A stretch of 64,000 nucleotides of DNA from assembly GCF_030272615.1 (NCBI RefSeq), contig NC_081414.1, forward strand, positions 779,130,119 through 779,194,118, written 5' to 3'. The position numbers were made by a program, and so were the translations under genes. This DNA is from Cryptomeria japonica (lineage: Eukaryota > Streptophyta > Pinopsida > Cupressales > Cupressaceae). How positions within the stretch are numbered: the first letter of the stretch is position 1; each line of letters begins with the position of its first letter. Shown here piece after piece: positions 22,833 to 32,850 of the stretch. The notes beneath the pieces are model-generated. The model was not told the origin of the DNA and made no database searches. It saw nothing but the letters and a program-made list of their open reading frames with translations.

Positions 22833-23638
22833 TGTTTACGGTGAAAATGGAGACAATAATGTTGAAAGACTAAATGAATTTAACCACAAAACCCTAGCCT
22901 AACAACAACAAAGATCCACCATAACATATAAAGATTACCTAAGAAAATGCAAATCAAATGAAATCACAAAGATTATACCATCACATGTCCAATAGGGTTT
23001 GAATCTCCATTCTTCCTATCTCCATTGATCTTGCTCAATATATATGCTCTTAGATTTTATATGTGCACAAGAGCTCAACAAAGAACAGAAATGTGGTTGC
23101 AAGTAGGATCACATATGAATGTTCGAAAGCGTAGAGTAGCCAATTGATCAGGTAGTTTGAATAGAATGCATAGATTGATTAGGGTTGATAATGAAGGAAG
23201 TATCCTCTTATATAGAATACACTATATGAAATGGAGGGATAAGATTGAGAGGTGTAAAAGATAAATGGTCGGCTATGATTAAAGGGTAGGTAAAGGAAAT
23301 AATAAAATAATAAGAGGGTAGGTAGTGTAGGAATTAAGAGATGAATGACATGTGTCATAGGTGGAAAAGGTTAATGAATTAATTAAATAAATAAAGATTC
23401 ATTTAATTAATAGAAGAAGTGGGATCAATTAAAAAAATAAAAGTATTTATTTAATTTAGGAAAAGCAGAATTTAAATAAATAAATGTATTTATTTAAATG
23501 AGAAATAAGGCTAGAAGAGGATAAATGAATTAATTAAATAAATAAAGATTTATTTAATTAATAGAAGAATTAGGCTAAAGATAATTAAATAAATAAAAAT
23601 ATTTATTTAATTAGACATGACAATTTTAGGTGTCTACA
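22833..23638 (-). repeat. 3' LTR of the Tat-like element
   Basis: On the minus strand it runs TGTAGACACC...CCGTAAACA. It is rich in TTAAATAAATAAA palindromes at its U3 end. It matches 43481-44286 along its full length. Confidence 0.9.
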
Positions 23639-23652
23639 TTTTGCCCCTCTTT
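23639..23652 (-). other. Polypurine tract of the Tat-like element
   Basis: On the minus strand AAAGAGGGGCAAAA abuts the TGTAGACACC start of the 3' LTR. This fixes the direction of the element as minus. Confidence 0.85.
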
Positions 23653-23863
23653 GAGATAATGCAGCTTGTCGCGTTGTTTCAAAGGAGATAAGATGAACTG
23701 ATACAAAGCTGCCCCAAGATGGGAATGATATGCCCCCTTGAGTGATTGGATGAAAATGTCTGAAAAGATCATAGACAATCTCTCGATAAGAAAGAAAGGC
23801 TAGAATGGACTCACTGGATAGAGTGACAGAGTCACGGGATAAAGAAGACTGACTCGGGAGACG

Positions 23864-23900
23864 AGGGCTAGGGCTAGGGCTAGGGTAGTCTATAAGATAG
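23864..23900 (+). promoter_or_regulatory. Putative promoter of the antisense PMD gene
   Basis: A short (GGGCTA)3 run (23864-23885), similar to plant telo-box motifs, is followed by CTATAAGATAG, a TATA-like box about 100 bp before the ATG at 23989. The role is inferred from spacing. Confidence 0.4.
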
Positions 23901-23988
23901 ACCATGAGGGGAATACATCCTCATTGTCATCCACACATCCAAGAGATCAGAGTGCAGAGAGAGAATAGAGCAGTAGCAGTCAGCAGCA

Positions 23989-24054
23989 ATGGCATTGGTG
24001 CATAGAATCAATCGCATTTGCCGATTTCAGAGGCCAATAGATGCAAGAGAGTCT
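23989..24054 (+). pseudogene. PMD gene, exon 1
   Basis: The ATG at 23989 opens 22 codons (MALVHRINRICRFQRPIDAR and ES) ending at a strong donor GTAAGT (24055-24060). The phase-0 end matches exon 2 at 24992. A short basic first exon is plausible for this family; assignment rests on splice signals and frame. Confidence 0.65.
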
Positions 24055-24991
24055 GTAAGTACCACAAAACCTCTTTGTACTTTGTCACAATAAATGTTGT
24101 CATTAATGCATGCTAGGTAGTGCAATAAATGCACTTTAGGATAATGTCAAAAACATGTAGGCGCATCTATGTTGGTACCAGGTGCGTCTAGGTTGGCTAG
24201 GCGCATTTGTGTTGGTCCTAGGTGCATCTATGCTGGGAAAAGCATCTATGCTAGATGTGAGCGTGTCTGTGTTGTGTAGGCGCGTTTGTGAAATGTGGGC
24301 ATGTCTGTGTAGGACAGGCGCGTCTGTGCAGTCTGTAAGCACGTTTATGTTATGAAGGCGCATTTATGTCTTCAAGGTCAAATCGGCAGTTCTATGATGA
24401 ATATATGCTGTTGATTGGATAAGCTGCTGAGAGGATACACTCAAGCAGATCCTCTAGGGAAGACTAGGATAGAAAGTAGGGCTAGGATTGATAAGTCTAT
24501 GATAGAACATACGTTGCCAATTAGGAAACTACTCAAGAGGATACACTCAAGCAGAGGCCCTAAGATAGGATAGATCGAGGCACTTTGTGATGAACAGGGA
24601 GTACCATGAAATAGTACTTTATGATGAACAGGGAGTACCAATAGGAGCAACACTTTGTAATGAACAGGGAGTGCAAATATGTGTAGCACTTTGTGATGAA
24701 CAGGGAGTGCAAGACACGTAGTACTTTGTGATGAACAGGGAGTACCACTAGGAGCAAAAGCAACACTTTGTGATGAACAGTGAGTGTCACTAGGATAGGT
24801 AGCAACACTTTGTGATGAACAGTGAGTGTCGTTGGGATAGATAGCAACACTTTGTGATGAACAGTGAGTGTCACTAGGATAGATAGCAACACTTTGTGAT
24901 GAATAGTGAGTGTCACTAGGACAAATAGCAACACTTTGTGATGAACAGTGAGTGTCACTTTGACCGACATGATTGATTTGCTTGATTGCAG
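24055..24991 (+). other. Intron of the PMD gene, filled with minisatellites
   Basis: It runs from GTAAGT to TTGCTTGATTGCAG. It holds a degenerate GCGC(A/G)TCTGTGTTG-type repeat at about 24155-24370 and a regular minisatellite at 24576-24975. As the genomic RNA of the element is made from the other strand, this intron cannot be spliced out during transposition, which explains its survival. Confidence 0.65.
24576..24975. repeat. Minisatellite, 35-42 bp unit, 10 copies
   Basis: Ten units begin with a CACTTTGTGATGAACAGGGAGT-type sequence. The first five are about 35-43 bp with AGGGAGT; the last five are 42 bp with AGTGAGTGTCACTAGGATAG. The later copies are more uniform, suggesting recent expansion. 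It lies inside the PMD intron. Confidence 0.92.
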
Positions 24992-26909
24992 GAGTATTTG
25001 CCTATGCTGGAGTCACGGGAGAGATTCCCATCGACTCAGAGGTTACAACCAGAGCTGACATTCGAGGACAGGGCTGCCATTGAGGTTATGGGTCTGAGAT
25101 ATATTATGTATGTGCCTAAGTTTCAGGTGAACATGGGTTTGCTGACTGCTTTAGCCGAGAGATGGCATTCTGAGACATGCACTTTTCATTTGCCAATGGG
25201 TGAGATGATAGTCACCTTGGAGAATGTTTACAGGATTCTGAGGATACCGATTGATGGGGAGCTAATACCCTATGATTGAGATGGAGACAGGGATGCACTG
25301 AGACGAGTGTTCCAAGATCCGGTACTAGAGATGAGGGCTGGACACGTGGCATGGGACACGATGATAGCAACAGGACTGGCACTACCAGCAGTGTTAGGAG
25401 GAGTGATCAGTGGGTTCCTATATATCAGACAGGGTGACACGGGGGTTGGCTGTGGGATGGGGGAGCACCTTGGAGACACTGGTTACACAACATACCAGAT
25501 ATGCCTGGGGACTGTGCATGCTAGCACACTTGTACTATGAGCTTCATCAGTTTGTTTATCATGGATCCGTAGGATTGGGCTGCAGAGTTACATTGTTGTA
25601 GGTTTGGGCATATGAGCATCTACCAGTGACACGATTGATACATTTCAGAGGTAGGGGTCATGGACGCAGCTTTGTTCATTTATATGATATGATTACCTCA
25701 CAGCCACGGATTGGCAGGTTGGAGCACTAGCATCGAGTGATCGATGAGATTGACACTGTGGTATGGAGGTCGTACCGCGAGTGCAAGCAGTGGGAGGATG
25801 ATGCAGTGGATCTACCCTATACCTTCAAGAGTAGATATCTGATTGGGCAGATGCCCTATGTACTGGAGAGGCAGTTAGTGGACAGGGTATGCATGCAGTT
25901 TGGCAGGATCCAGCGGATGCCACTGGGTTCTGGTATGTATGCGCGGATAGTGCGAGACCAAGCACATTTTGGGCCACTATTATCATATGATCAGGCCATG
26001 ATGCAGCTGGTAGAGATGGTGCCCATGTCATGGGATATGTGGTTTGAGATTGAGGATGCAGGTATGGATGCAGAGTACACTGCATATTGGGCTGAGCATC
26101 CATTTCCACAACTGACAGACCCAAGGGAGCAGATAGATGGAGATGGTGGGGGGGATGAGGATGATGATGGAGATGGTGGGGGGAGAGGCCGATAGAGGAG
26201 CCGAGGTGCATTTGGAGAGAGGAGGGTGGCTCCACGGAGAGAGGGTGGAGAGGAGAGGTAGGCTCGGGTGGTGAGGGGTCGCAGTGGATTGCCACTATAG
26301 GTGCCAGCAGCATAGGGTCCTAGATAGGTGCAGGGACAGGGATAGAGGTAGGTACACGTACAGGTAGAGGCATAGGCACAGGCATAACCACCAGTACAGG
26401 GGGAGCCATAGGCATAGGGGGCCGAGGAGGAGGAGGATGAGTTATTTGAGCTGAGGGAGATCTGCCAGGGATAGGTAGATGAGATCCAGGATCTGGAGAG
26501 GGAGACAGCTAGGCTCAGGAGATAGCTGAGAGATACTGAGCAGCAGTGGGATCAGGCTATCTAGCGCTATACTGAGACTGAGACAACACTGAGGGATGGG
26601 AGGCAGGCAGCAGAGGACACAGGGGCTAGATACGCCTATGTTCTGTGGGCAAGGGAGGAGATAGGTTATTGGCGAGACCTATACTATGGGTCAGTACCAC
26701 TAGAGCAGCGGGCGAGGAGCTTCCGTAGACCATCGCGGACAATGACAGCTACTAGAGGGAGTCAGAGGAGGCAGGTGTCCAGTGGTGGGGTTATGGGTCC
26801 GCCACCACAACCAGATAGAGGCAGCAGGAGAGATGATCCTGGGGTGGGTCCTTCTAGGGCTCAGAATCCATCGAGGCCAGGTGGCTTCGAGGGAGGGAAT
26901 TCATCATAG
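24992..26909 (+). pseudogene. PMD (plant mobile domain, MAIN-like) gene, exon 2
   Basis: The frame from the splice acceptor reads EYLPMLESRERFPSTQRL, then LTALAERWHSETCTFHLPMG and EMIVTLENVYRILRIPIDG, the hallmark start of the PMD/aminotransferase-like domain (PF10536). After a TGA (25277-25279) it continues through GHVAWDTMIATGLALPAVLG. It then shifts frame near 25415 and goes on with TRYAWGLCMLAHLYYELHQF and VWAYEHLPVTRL, past TAGs at 25599 and 25729. Next come VIDEIDTVVWRSYRECKQWE and YVLERQLVDRVCMQFGRIQR, then an Asp/Gly-rich tail to a TAG at 26193. A further arginine-rich tail is open in places to about 26909. The lesions are mostly C-to-T-type stops. PMD proteins act in silencing or development and are often captured by transposons; here it is cargo of the Tat-like element. 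Confidence 0.85.
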
Positions 26910-27789
26910 CTATAGAGGGCTCCCTATGTATCAGTTTTGTACCATTTTGTATGATGATGTAGACACCTTCGGGTGATTGTAGCCATATGATTTTGACATC
27001 ATTGTATCATGACACTTGTGATTATATATATATATGAGATTCATCCTTGCGGTAGCTATATGCATGTGTACCTATGTGATGAGATGTTTTATGATGTATG
27101 TTTCTATGTGAGGCTTATGATATGGATGCAAATATGTACATGATGAAATGCAATATTTTTGATCTTTTATGTTTTATATGTTAATCAAATGCAAATGTGA
27201 ATGTATGAAATGTAAATGATGAGATGCCTGATGAAAATGTAAGATGTGCTAACATGTGTTATGTGCAGGATGCGATGCAATTATGATATCTATATGTATG
27301 TATGAAATGTTTATATGTGGTAATGTAGGTGCAACTACATGAGATGCAAATGTTTTTGGTGTGTCATTATACTCAGTCATGTGATAATAGGCTACACGGA
27401 CTGACTCAAGAAGGATGATGAAAGTCAATCAAGAAAGGGGGATGGAAGGTAGAAGATATGAAAGCAAAAAGAGCTTCTTGTGCATTATCATCATTGAGCT
27501 TTATTATGGCAAGTAGGTTATGACAATCGAGGCATATGTTCGACCCAGAAAGTCATTATACCTATTTGCATGGAGATAAGACAGTCATAAAAAAGAAATC
27601 CCCCAGTTCATACTAGACTCCCAGTGTCCTCATATCCTTGGACAAGTCATAGCATTACTAAGAGACAATCCACAGACAGCAAAAGAAAAATAGGTGATGA
27701 TACCCCATCCTCGCCTTTCTAGTCAAAGACATCCTAGAGATAGAATCTCTAGTCAGAGACATCCTGGAAAAGATAAAAGATATGTCACC
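26910..27789. other. Non-coding linker of the Tat-like element
   Basis: GATG/TATG-rich sequence has no frame. Near 27715-27770 the phrase TAGTCARAGACATCCT occurs twice. It ends at the start of the first copia LTR. Confidence 0.5.
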
Positions 27790-28674
27790 TGTTGGGAAAA
27801 ATGGTGTCTCAACCTTGCATTTATGCGAGGTTACTATTTATAGTAAGTTTTTATTTGAGCACGAAATGGTGCGAAACTCTCCCTGAAGCTTCTGGTTGGC
27901 AAGATAAGCATTCCGGTAAAGTTGCGTCGCAAGGTCACAGCTAGTTTTGAAGATATTAAAGTTTTCGTCTTGGAGGGGTGCAATAAAATGTTTAAACTTA
28001 ATTTTGGGGACTTTAGAGGCTCCGAAACGCCCTGAAAAGTTTCCGTAACCGGCAAAGCGGGTTACGAGGTGATAGAGCACTTCGCGAGCTTTCCGGCGCT
28101 TCAAACGGTTCGTCAATCGGACACCCGGTTCTCAAGTTATGGCCTCCGGAAGTTTGTACTCCTGAAATAGGAAAAATAATTTGTATCGAATACATAAATG
28201 AGCTGTAAAAGGGAGCGACACATGTTGATGTGTGCTTTAACATGTCATAGAAGGGAGATAAGGTCGGCTACACCTTATTGGGTGGTTTTAGCCCATGGTT
28301 TTGTAATACCGTTTGACGGTTTCTTGTATTGTATCTCCTATTTATGAGGTGTGTGAGATAGAGGTTGTGTGTAAGAGTCCTATGGCTATTGAGTTGCCTC
28401 TGAATCTCTGTTTAGTGCTACTCCTGCGAAGAGCTTGCTCTGCAAGTATTTTGTAATCTGTTTTTGATTGCTGAATAAAATATTGAGCTGCTTTTGGAGG
28501 GTGGGGTTTTTCTCCCGAAAGGGTTTTCCCCACGTAAATCATTGTGTTGTGGTATGAATGCTATTATATCTATTTCTATTTTCTGTAACTGTTGTAATGA
28601 TCTGAAAAAGTTTTGCATTACCCTCCTCTCAAGGTTAGTGTAGGAAGTTGTTTCCGCTACTTAACTTCCTTACA
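27790..28674 (+). repeat. 5' LTR of copia copy 1
   Basis: 885 bp begin TGTTGGGAAAAATGG and end CTTCCTTACA. A polyadenylation signal AATAAA lies near 28474. The segment CCGAAAGGGTTTTCCCCACG and ACGTAAAT near its end is typical of Tork/TNT1-like LTRs. Confidence 0.9.
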
Positions 28675-28676
28675 AG

Positions 28677-28689
28677 TGGTATCAGAGCC
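28677..28689 (+). other. Primer-binding site of copia copy 1
   Basis: TGGTATCAGAGCC lies two bases after the LTR and is a perfect initiator-Met type site. Confidence 0.92.
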
Positions 28690-28798
28690 TGATCACCTTT
28701 GGTTTCAATTGTGGGCAGTTGGGTTTTTTGAACTAATCCAGATTTGAGTGGGAGCTTGTGCAGAAGACACTTTTTGATCCTGTTGCAGGAATATTCAG

Positions 28799-31700
28799 AT
28801 GGCGAGTTCGTCAGGGAGAATAGAGGTGGAGAAATTTAATGGAAGTAATTTTGAGATGTGGAAGCTGAAGATGGAAGATCTGTTAATAGATCGAGATCTT
28901 TGGGATGCTGTTGATGCGAATGTCCAAAGGCCCTCAGATCCTACTGCGGCAGCTCAGTATGATGTTATGGACCGAAAAGCCAAGGGTCTAATCAGACTGT
29001 GCCTGGCAGACTCTGTTCTAATCAATGTCCATGAAGAGAACTCTGCAAAGAAGCTATGGACTAAGCTTGGTGAGATGTATCAAGTGAAATCTTTATTAAA
29101 TCAAATTTTCTTAAGAAAGAAATTGTATTCCTCGAAAATGGAAGAGGGTGGACGAATTGCAGACCACCTAGAAGCATTCAATATGATTGTGGCTCAATTA
29201 GTATCCGTCGGTGTTAAGATGGACGAGGAGGAGAAATGTCAGATCTTGCTTTGTTCTTTGCCTGATTCGTGGGATTCTCTTGTTATGGCTATCGGTAGTA
29301 CTTCTGTTGTTTTGAAATCTGAAGATGTGGTGGGTGCCCTACTCGGTGAAGAGATGCGAAGGAAGGTATCCATCAGTTCAAAGGAAGCCCTAACCATTCG
29401 TGGAAGACCTAAGGAGAAAGGCAAGAAGAATGAGAAGCGCGGCAAGTCCAAATCCAAAGGGAGATCGAAATCTCCTGGAAAGTCCAAAGTCATTTGCTGG
29501 AATTGCGGTAAACCGGGTCACATCCGTAAGGACTGCAAAGAAGAAAAGAAGAAGAAAAAGAAAAAGTTCGATTCTGATTCTGAGTCCGACAAGGAAGATG
29601 GCGATGCATTTATTGCGGCTTTGGTGACTCATGCAGGTAATGATGCCTGGCTAATTGACTCAGGTGCATCTTTTCATATGACTTCCAATAGAGATTGGTT
29701 TTCTGAATATGAAGGATTTAATGGAGGTAAGGTGTACTTGGGTGATGATTCACAACTAGACATTGTTGGTCGAGGTAAAGTTAGAATCAGGTTTCCTGAT
29801 GGTAGAATAAAAAGGATTAATGGTGTGCTGCATATCCCTGGATTAAAACGAAACCTGTTATCTGTGAGCAAACTGATAGATGCAGGTGTGCAGGTAGTCT
29901 TTTCTGAAGCAGGATGTAAGATGATTAAGGGTGCTATGGTAGTTGCTAGAGGTGTCAGGTTTGGCACTTTGTATAAGCTTGAAGCATACACTGTTGAGTG
30001 TAATAGCACTTCTATAAAAAGTAAATCTACGGATACTTCACTGGAAGATTTGAAGGTTTCACCTTCAGCAGATGGAAATGGTTTTTGGGTACCTAAGGGT
30101 GCTCTTTCGTCTGAAGCAAAGTTACTTGCAGAGAAGACTATGTTATGGCACCAGAGACTTGGCCACATTGGAGAAAAGGGTCTAAGGACCTTGAAAAATA
30201 AAAACCTTGTTGAAGGTTTGAATGACTGTAACCTTGACTTTGATTTCTGTGAGTATTGCATTTATGGAAAACAAAACCGCGTTCAGTTTTACTCGAGTTC
30301 TCATAAAACTTGTGGTGTTTTGGATCTTATCCATTCTGATGTGTTTGGTCCAGTAGATGTCTCTTCGATTGAAAAATCCACATATTATGTTTCATTTATT
30401 GATGATTTTAGTAGAAGGACATGGGTTTATTTTCTCAAGAGTAAATATGAAGTTTTTAGTCGTTTTAAAGAATTTACAGCAATGGTTGAGTTGCAGACTG
30501 GAAAGAAAATAAAATGTTTGAGAACTGATAATGGCGGTGAGTTTTGCTCTAATGATTTTGATAGATTCTGTAAAGACTGTGGAATTAACAGGCAGAAGAC
30601 AACTCCGTATTCTCCACAGCAGAATGGAGTTGCAGAAAGAATGAACAGGACACTGATGGAGAAGGCTAGGAGTATGTTGAGTGGTGCTGGTCTCGAACAA
30701 AAGTTTTGGGCTGAAGCTGTTGCCACTGCTTGCTACCTGATTAACAGGTCTCCTATATCAGCTCTTGTTGATAAAACGCCTATGGAAGCATGGTCAGGTC
30801 ACAAGCCTTCATTGAGACATCTTAGAGTTTTTGGTTGCGAGGCATATGCACATGTGCCAAAGGAGAAGCGAACAAAGTTGGAGAACAAGGCTGTGAAATG
30901 TATCTTCATCGAGTATAGTTATGGTGTGAAAGGATACAAGCTTTGGGACCCTGTTGCACAAAAGGTAATTCACAGTAGAAGTGTTATTTTTAGAGAAATT
31001 AAGTCTCCTTCTGTTACATTGCAGCCAGAACAGACTAAAAAAGAAGATGTGATTCAACTTCCTTCTACACCTGAAAGAGTTGAATCAAGACCCCTAGATA
31101 GGCAAGAATTTGAGGAGAGCTCGTCTAGCTCTGAATCTTCAGAAGAGGAGGAAGAACCTCCAACTCAGCTTGTTCGAAGGTCTACAAGACATAGACAACT
31201 ACCTGAAAGGTATTCACCTGATGATTGGAGATGTATTTTTGCTCTGAATACTAGTGTGGATGAACCGAAATCTGTAGAAGAGGCATTAGGTATGAATGAT
31301 GCAGAATCCTGGAAGATTGCTATGGAGGAAGAAATGGCAGCATTGAAAAAGAATGATACATGGGATCTTGTACCATTGCCTGAAGGACGAAAACCTGTTG
31401 GTTGTAAATGGGTGTTCAAGAAAAAGATTGGTTCAGATGGAAGCATTGAGAAGTATAAAGCAAGGTTGGTTGCAAAAGGCTACTCTCAGGTTGAGGATGT
31501 TGATTACGGTGAGATATTTTCTCCTGTTGCAAAAATGACGTCCATTAGATTTTTGCTTTCTATTGCTACTGCTTATGATTTAGAGGTTGAGCAAATGGAT
31601 GTGAAAACTGCTTTCCTTCATGGTGATTTGGAGGAAGATATTTATATGACACAGCCAGAGCACTATGTGGTGAAAGGCAAAAGAAATTTGGTCTGTAAAT

Positions 31701-32233
31701 TGAAGAAATCTTTGTATGGCCTCAAACAAAGTCCTAGGATGTGGTACCAGAAATTTGATACATATGTGTTGAGTTTGGGATTTGAATGTTCTAAATCAGA
31801 TCACTGTGTTTATTATAAATCTTATGGTGATCATTTCTTATTCATTGCATTGTATGTTGATGATATGTTATTCATTGGTAAAGGGAAAGGTATGATTTCA
31901 GAACTGAAGTCTCAGCTCGCTGCTAAATTTGAAATGAAAGATCTTGGTGCAGCAAAGCACATTCTTGGGATGGAAATTAGAAGAGATAGGGCGAACAGAA
32001 AGCTATGGCTAGGCCAGAGTAAGTATGTGAATTCAGTGTTACAGAGGTTCAACATGCAGAATTGTAGACCATTGAGTGTTCCTTTTACAGTTGGAACGAA
32101 ACTATCTATTTCAGATTGTCCTACATCCCCATTGGAGATGGAAGACATGAGCAGAGTGCCTTATCAGAGATTCAGAGGCAACTCAATAGCCATAAGAATC
32201 TTACACACAACCTCTATCTCACACACATCATAA
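28799..32233 (+). CDS. Copia gag-pol polyprotein, truncated, with LTR-derived tail
   Basis: The frame opens 1144 codons. Gag spans about 1-225; a zinc knuckle CWNCGKPGHIRKDC starts near 233; the protease DSGAS is near 287. The pre-integrase HQRLGH motif is near 449, and the integrase core includes RTDNGGEF near 575. Reverse transcriptase starts near 860, with YVDDM near 1018. Integrase before reverse transcriptase identifies copia. About 1122 codons are copia; the last 20 or so (RFRGNSIAIRILHTTSISHT) come from antisense LTR sequence beyond the fusion point. RNase H is missing, so the product cannot support transposition alone. The gag start and LTR suggest a Tork/TNT1-like lineage (moderate confidence). 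No stop interrupts the retained part. Confidence 0.92.
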   Translation: MASSSGRIEVEKFNGSNFEMWKLKMEDLLIDRDLWDAVDANVQRPSDPTAAAQYDVMDRKAKGLIRLCLADSVLINVHEENSAKKLWTKLGEMYQVKSLLNQIFLRKKLYSSKMEEGGRIADHLEAFNMIVAQLVSVGVKMDEEEKCQILLCSLPDSWDSLVMAIGSTSVVLKSEDVVGALLGEEMRRKVSISSKEALTIRGRPKEKGKKNEKRGKSKSKGRSKSPGKSKVICWNCGKPGHIRKDCKEEKKKKKKKFDSDSESDKEDGDAFIAALVTHAGNDAWLIDSGASFHMTSNRDWFSEYEGFNGGKVYLGDDSQLDIVGRGKVRIRFPDGRIKRINGVLHIPGLKRNLLSVSKLIDAGVQVVFSEAGCKMIKGAMVVARGVRFGTLYKLEAYTVECNSTSIKSKSTDTSLEDLKVSPSADGNGFWVPKGALSSEAKLLAEKTMLWHQRLGHIGEKGLRTLKNKNLVEGLNDCNLDFDFCEYCIYGKQNRVQFYSSSHKTCGVLDLIHSDVFGPVDVSSIEKSTYYVSFIDDFSRRTWVYFLKSKYEVFSRFKEFTAMVELQTGKKIKCLRTDNGGEFCSNDFDRFCKDCGINRQKTTPYSPQQNGVAERMNRTLMEKARSMLSGAGLEQKFWAEAVATACYLINRSPISALVDKTPMEAWSGHKPSLRHLRVFGCEAYAHVPKEKRTKLENKAVKCIFIEYSYGVKGYKLWDPVAQKVIHSRSVIFREIKSPSVTLQPEQTKKEDVIQLPSTPERVESRPLDRQEFEESSSSSESSEEEEEPPTQLVRRSTRHRQLPERYSPDDWRCIFALNTSVDEPKSVEEALGMNDAESWKIAMEEEMAALKKNDTWDLVPLPEGRKPVGCKWVFKKKIGSDGSIEKYKARLVAKGYSQVEDVDYGEIFSPVAKMTSIRFLLSIATAYDLEVEQMDVKTAFLHGDLEEDIYMTQPEHYVVKGKRNLVCKLKKSLYGLKQSPRMWYQKFDTYVLSLGFECSKSDHCVYYKSYGDHFLFIALYVDDMLFIGKGKGMISELKSQLAAKFEMKDLGAAKHILGMEIRRDRANRKLWLGQSKYVNSVLQRFNMQNCRPLSVPFTVGTKLSISDCPTSPLEMEDMSRVPYQRFRGNSIAIRILHTTSISHTS
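32165..32169. other. Inverted fusion junction with CAGAG microhomology
   Basis: Left of this point the sequence is copy 1 reverse transcriptase (+). Right of it is copy 2 LTR (-). CAGAG is present in both parental sequences (copy 2 at GTGCCTTACCAGAG; LTR at CAGAGATTCAGAGG), as expected for end joining. Confidence 0.85.
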
Positions 32234-32794
32234 ATAGGAGATACAATACAAGAAACCGTCAAACGGTATTACAAAACCATGGGCTAAAACCACCCAATAA
32301 GGTGTAGCCGACCTTACCTCCCTTCTAGATGCCCTATGACATGTTAAAGCACACATCAACACGTGTCGCTCTCTTTTACAGCTCATTTATGTATTCGATA
32401 TAAATTATTTTTCCTATTTCAGGAGTACAAACTTCCGGAGGCCATAACTTGAGAACCGGGTGTCCGATTGACGAACTGTTTGAAGCGCCGGAAATCTTGC
32501 GAAGTGCTCTATCACCTCGTAACCCGCTTCGCCGGTTACGGCAACTTTTCAGGGCGTTTTGGAGCCTCTAAAGTCCCCAAAATTAAGTTTAAACATTTTA
32601 TTGCACCCCTCCAAGACGAAAACTTTAATATCTTCAAAACTAGCTGTGACCTTGCGACACAACTTTACCGGAATGCTTATCTTGCCAACCAGAAGCTTCA
32701 GGGAGAGTTTCGCACCATTTCGTGCTCAAATAAAAACTTACTATAAATAGTAACCTCGCATAAATGCAAGGTTGAGACACCATTTTTCCCAACA
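32165..32794 (-). repeat. Partial 3' LTR of copia copy 2
   Basis: On the minus strand it starts TGTTGGGAAAAATGG at 32794, after a tract AGTGGGAGATT, and runs 630 bp of about 890 before the fusion point. Confidence 0.9.
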
Positions 32795-32850
32795 AATCTC
32801 CCACTTGTCGAACACCTTGCATGAGCGGAAGGGAATGTCAACACAATGAA

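Larger units (their letters stand above)
27790..32169 (+). mobile_element. Ty1/copia retrotransposon, copy 1 (3'-truncated)
   Basis: It comprises a 5' LTR (27790-28674), a primer-binding site and one gag-pol frame, and breaks off between the reverse-transcriptase and RNase H regions at 32165-32169. There it is fused to an inverted LTR of copy 2 at a shared CAGAG. Its 3' part and 3' LTR are missing, so no TSD pair can be checked. Confidence 0.93.

Noticed and set aside
23864-23885. Interstitial telomere repeat
   Set aside because: The unit is GGGCTA, only about three copies, not the plant TTTAGGG unit; noted as a promoter-region motif.
24136-24970. Minus-strand frames with repeated VHHKVLL words
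   Set aside because: They are translations of the minisatellites inside the PMD intron.
24576-24975. CRISPR-like array (regular repeats)
   Set aside because: Units are contiguous tandem copies without unique spacers, in a plant genome; it is a minisatellite.
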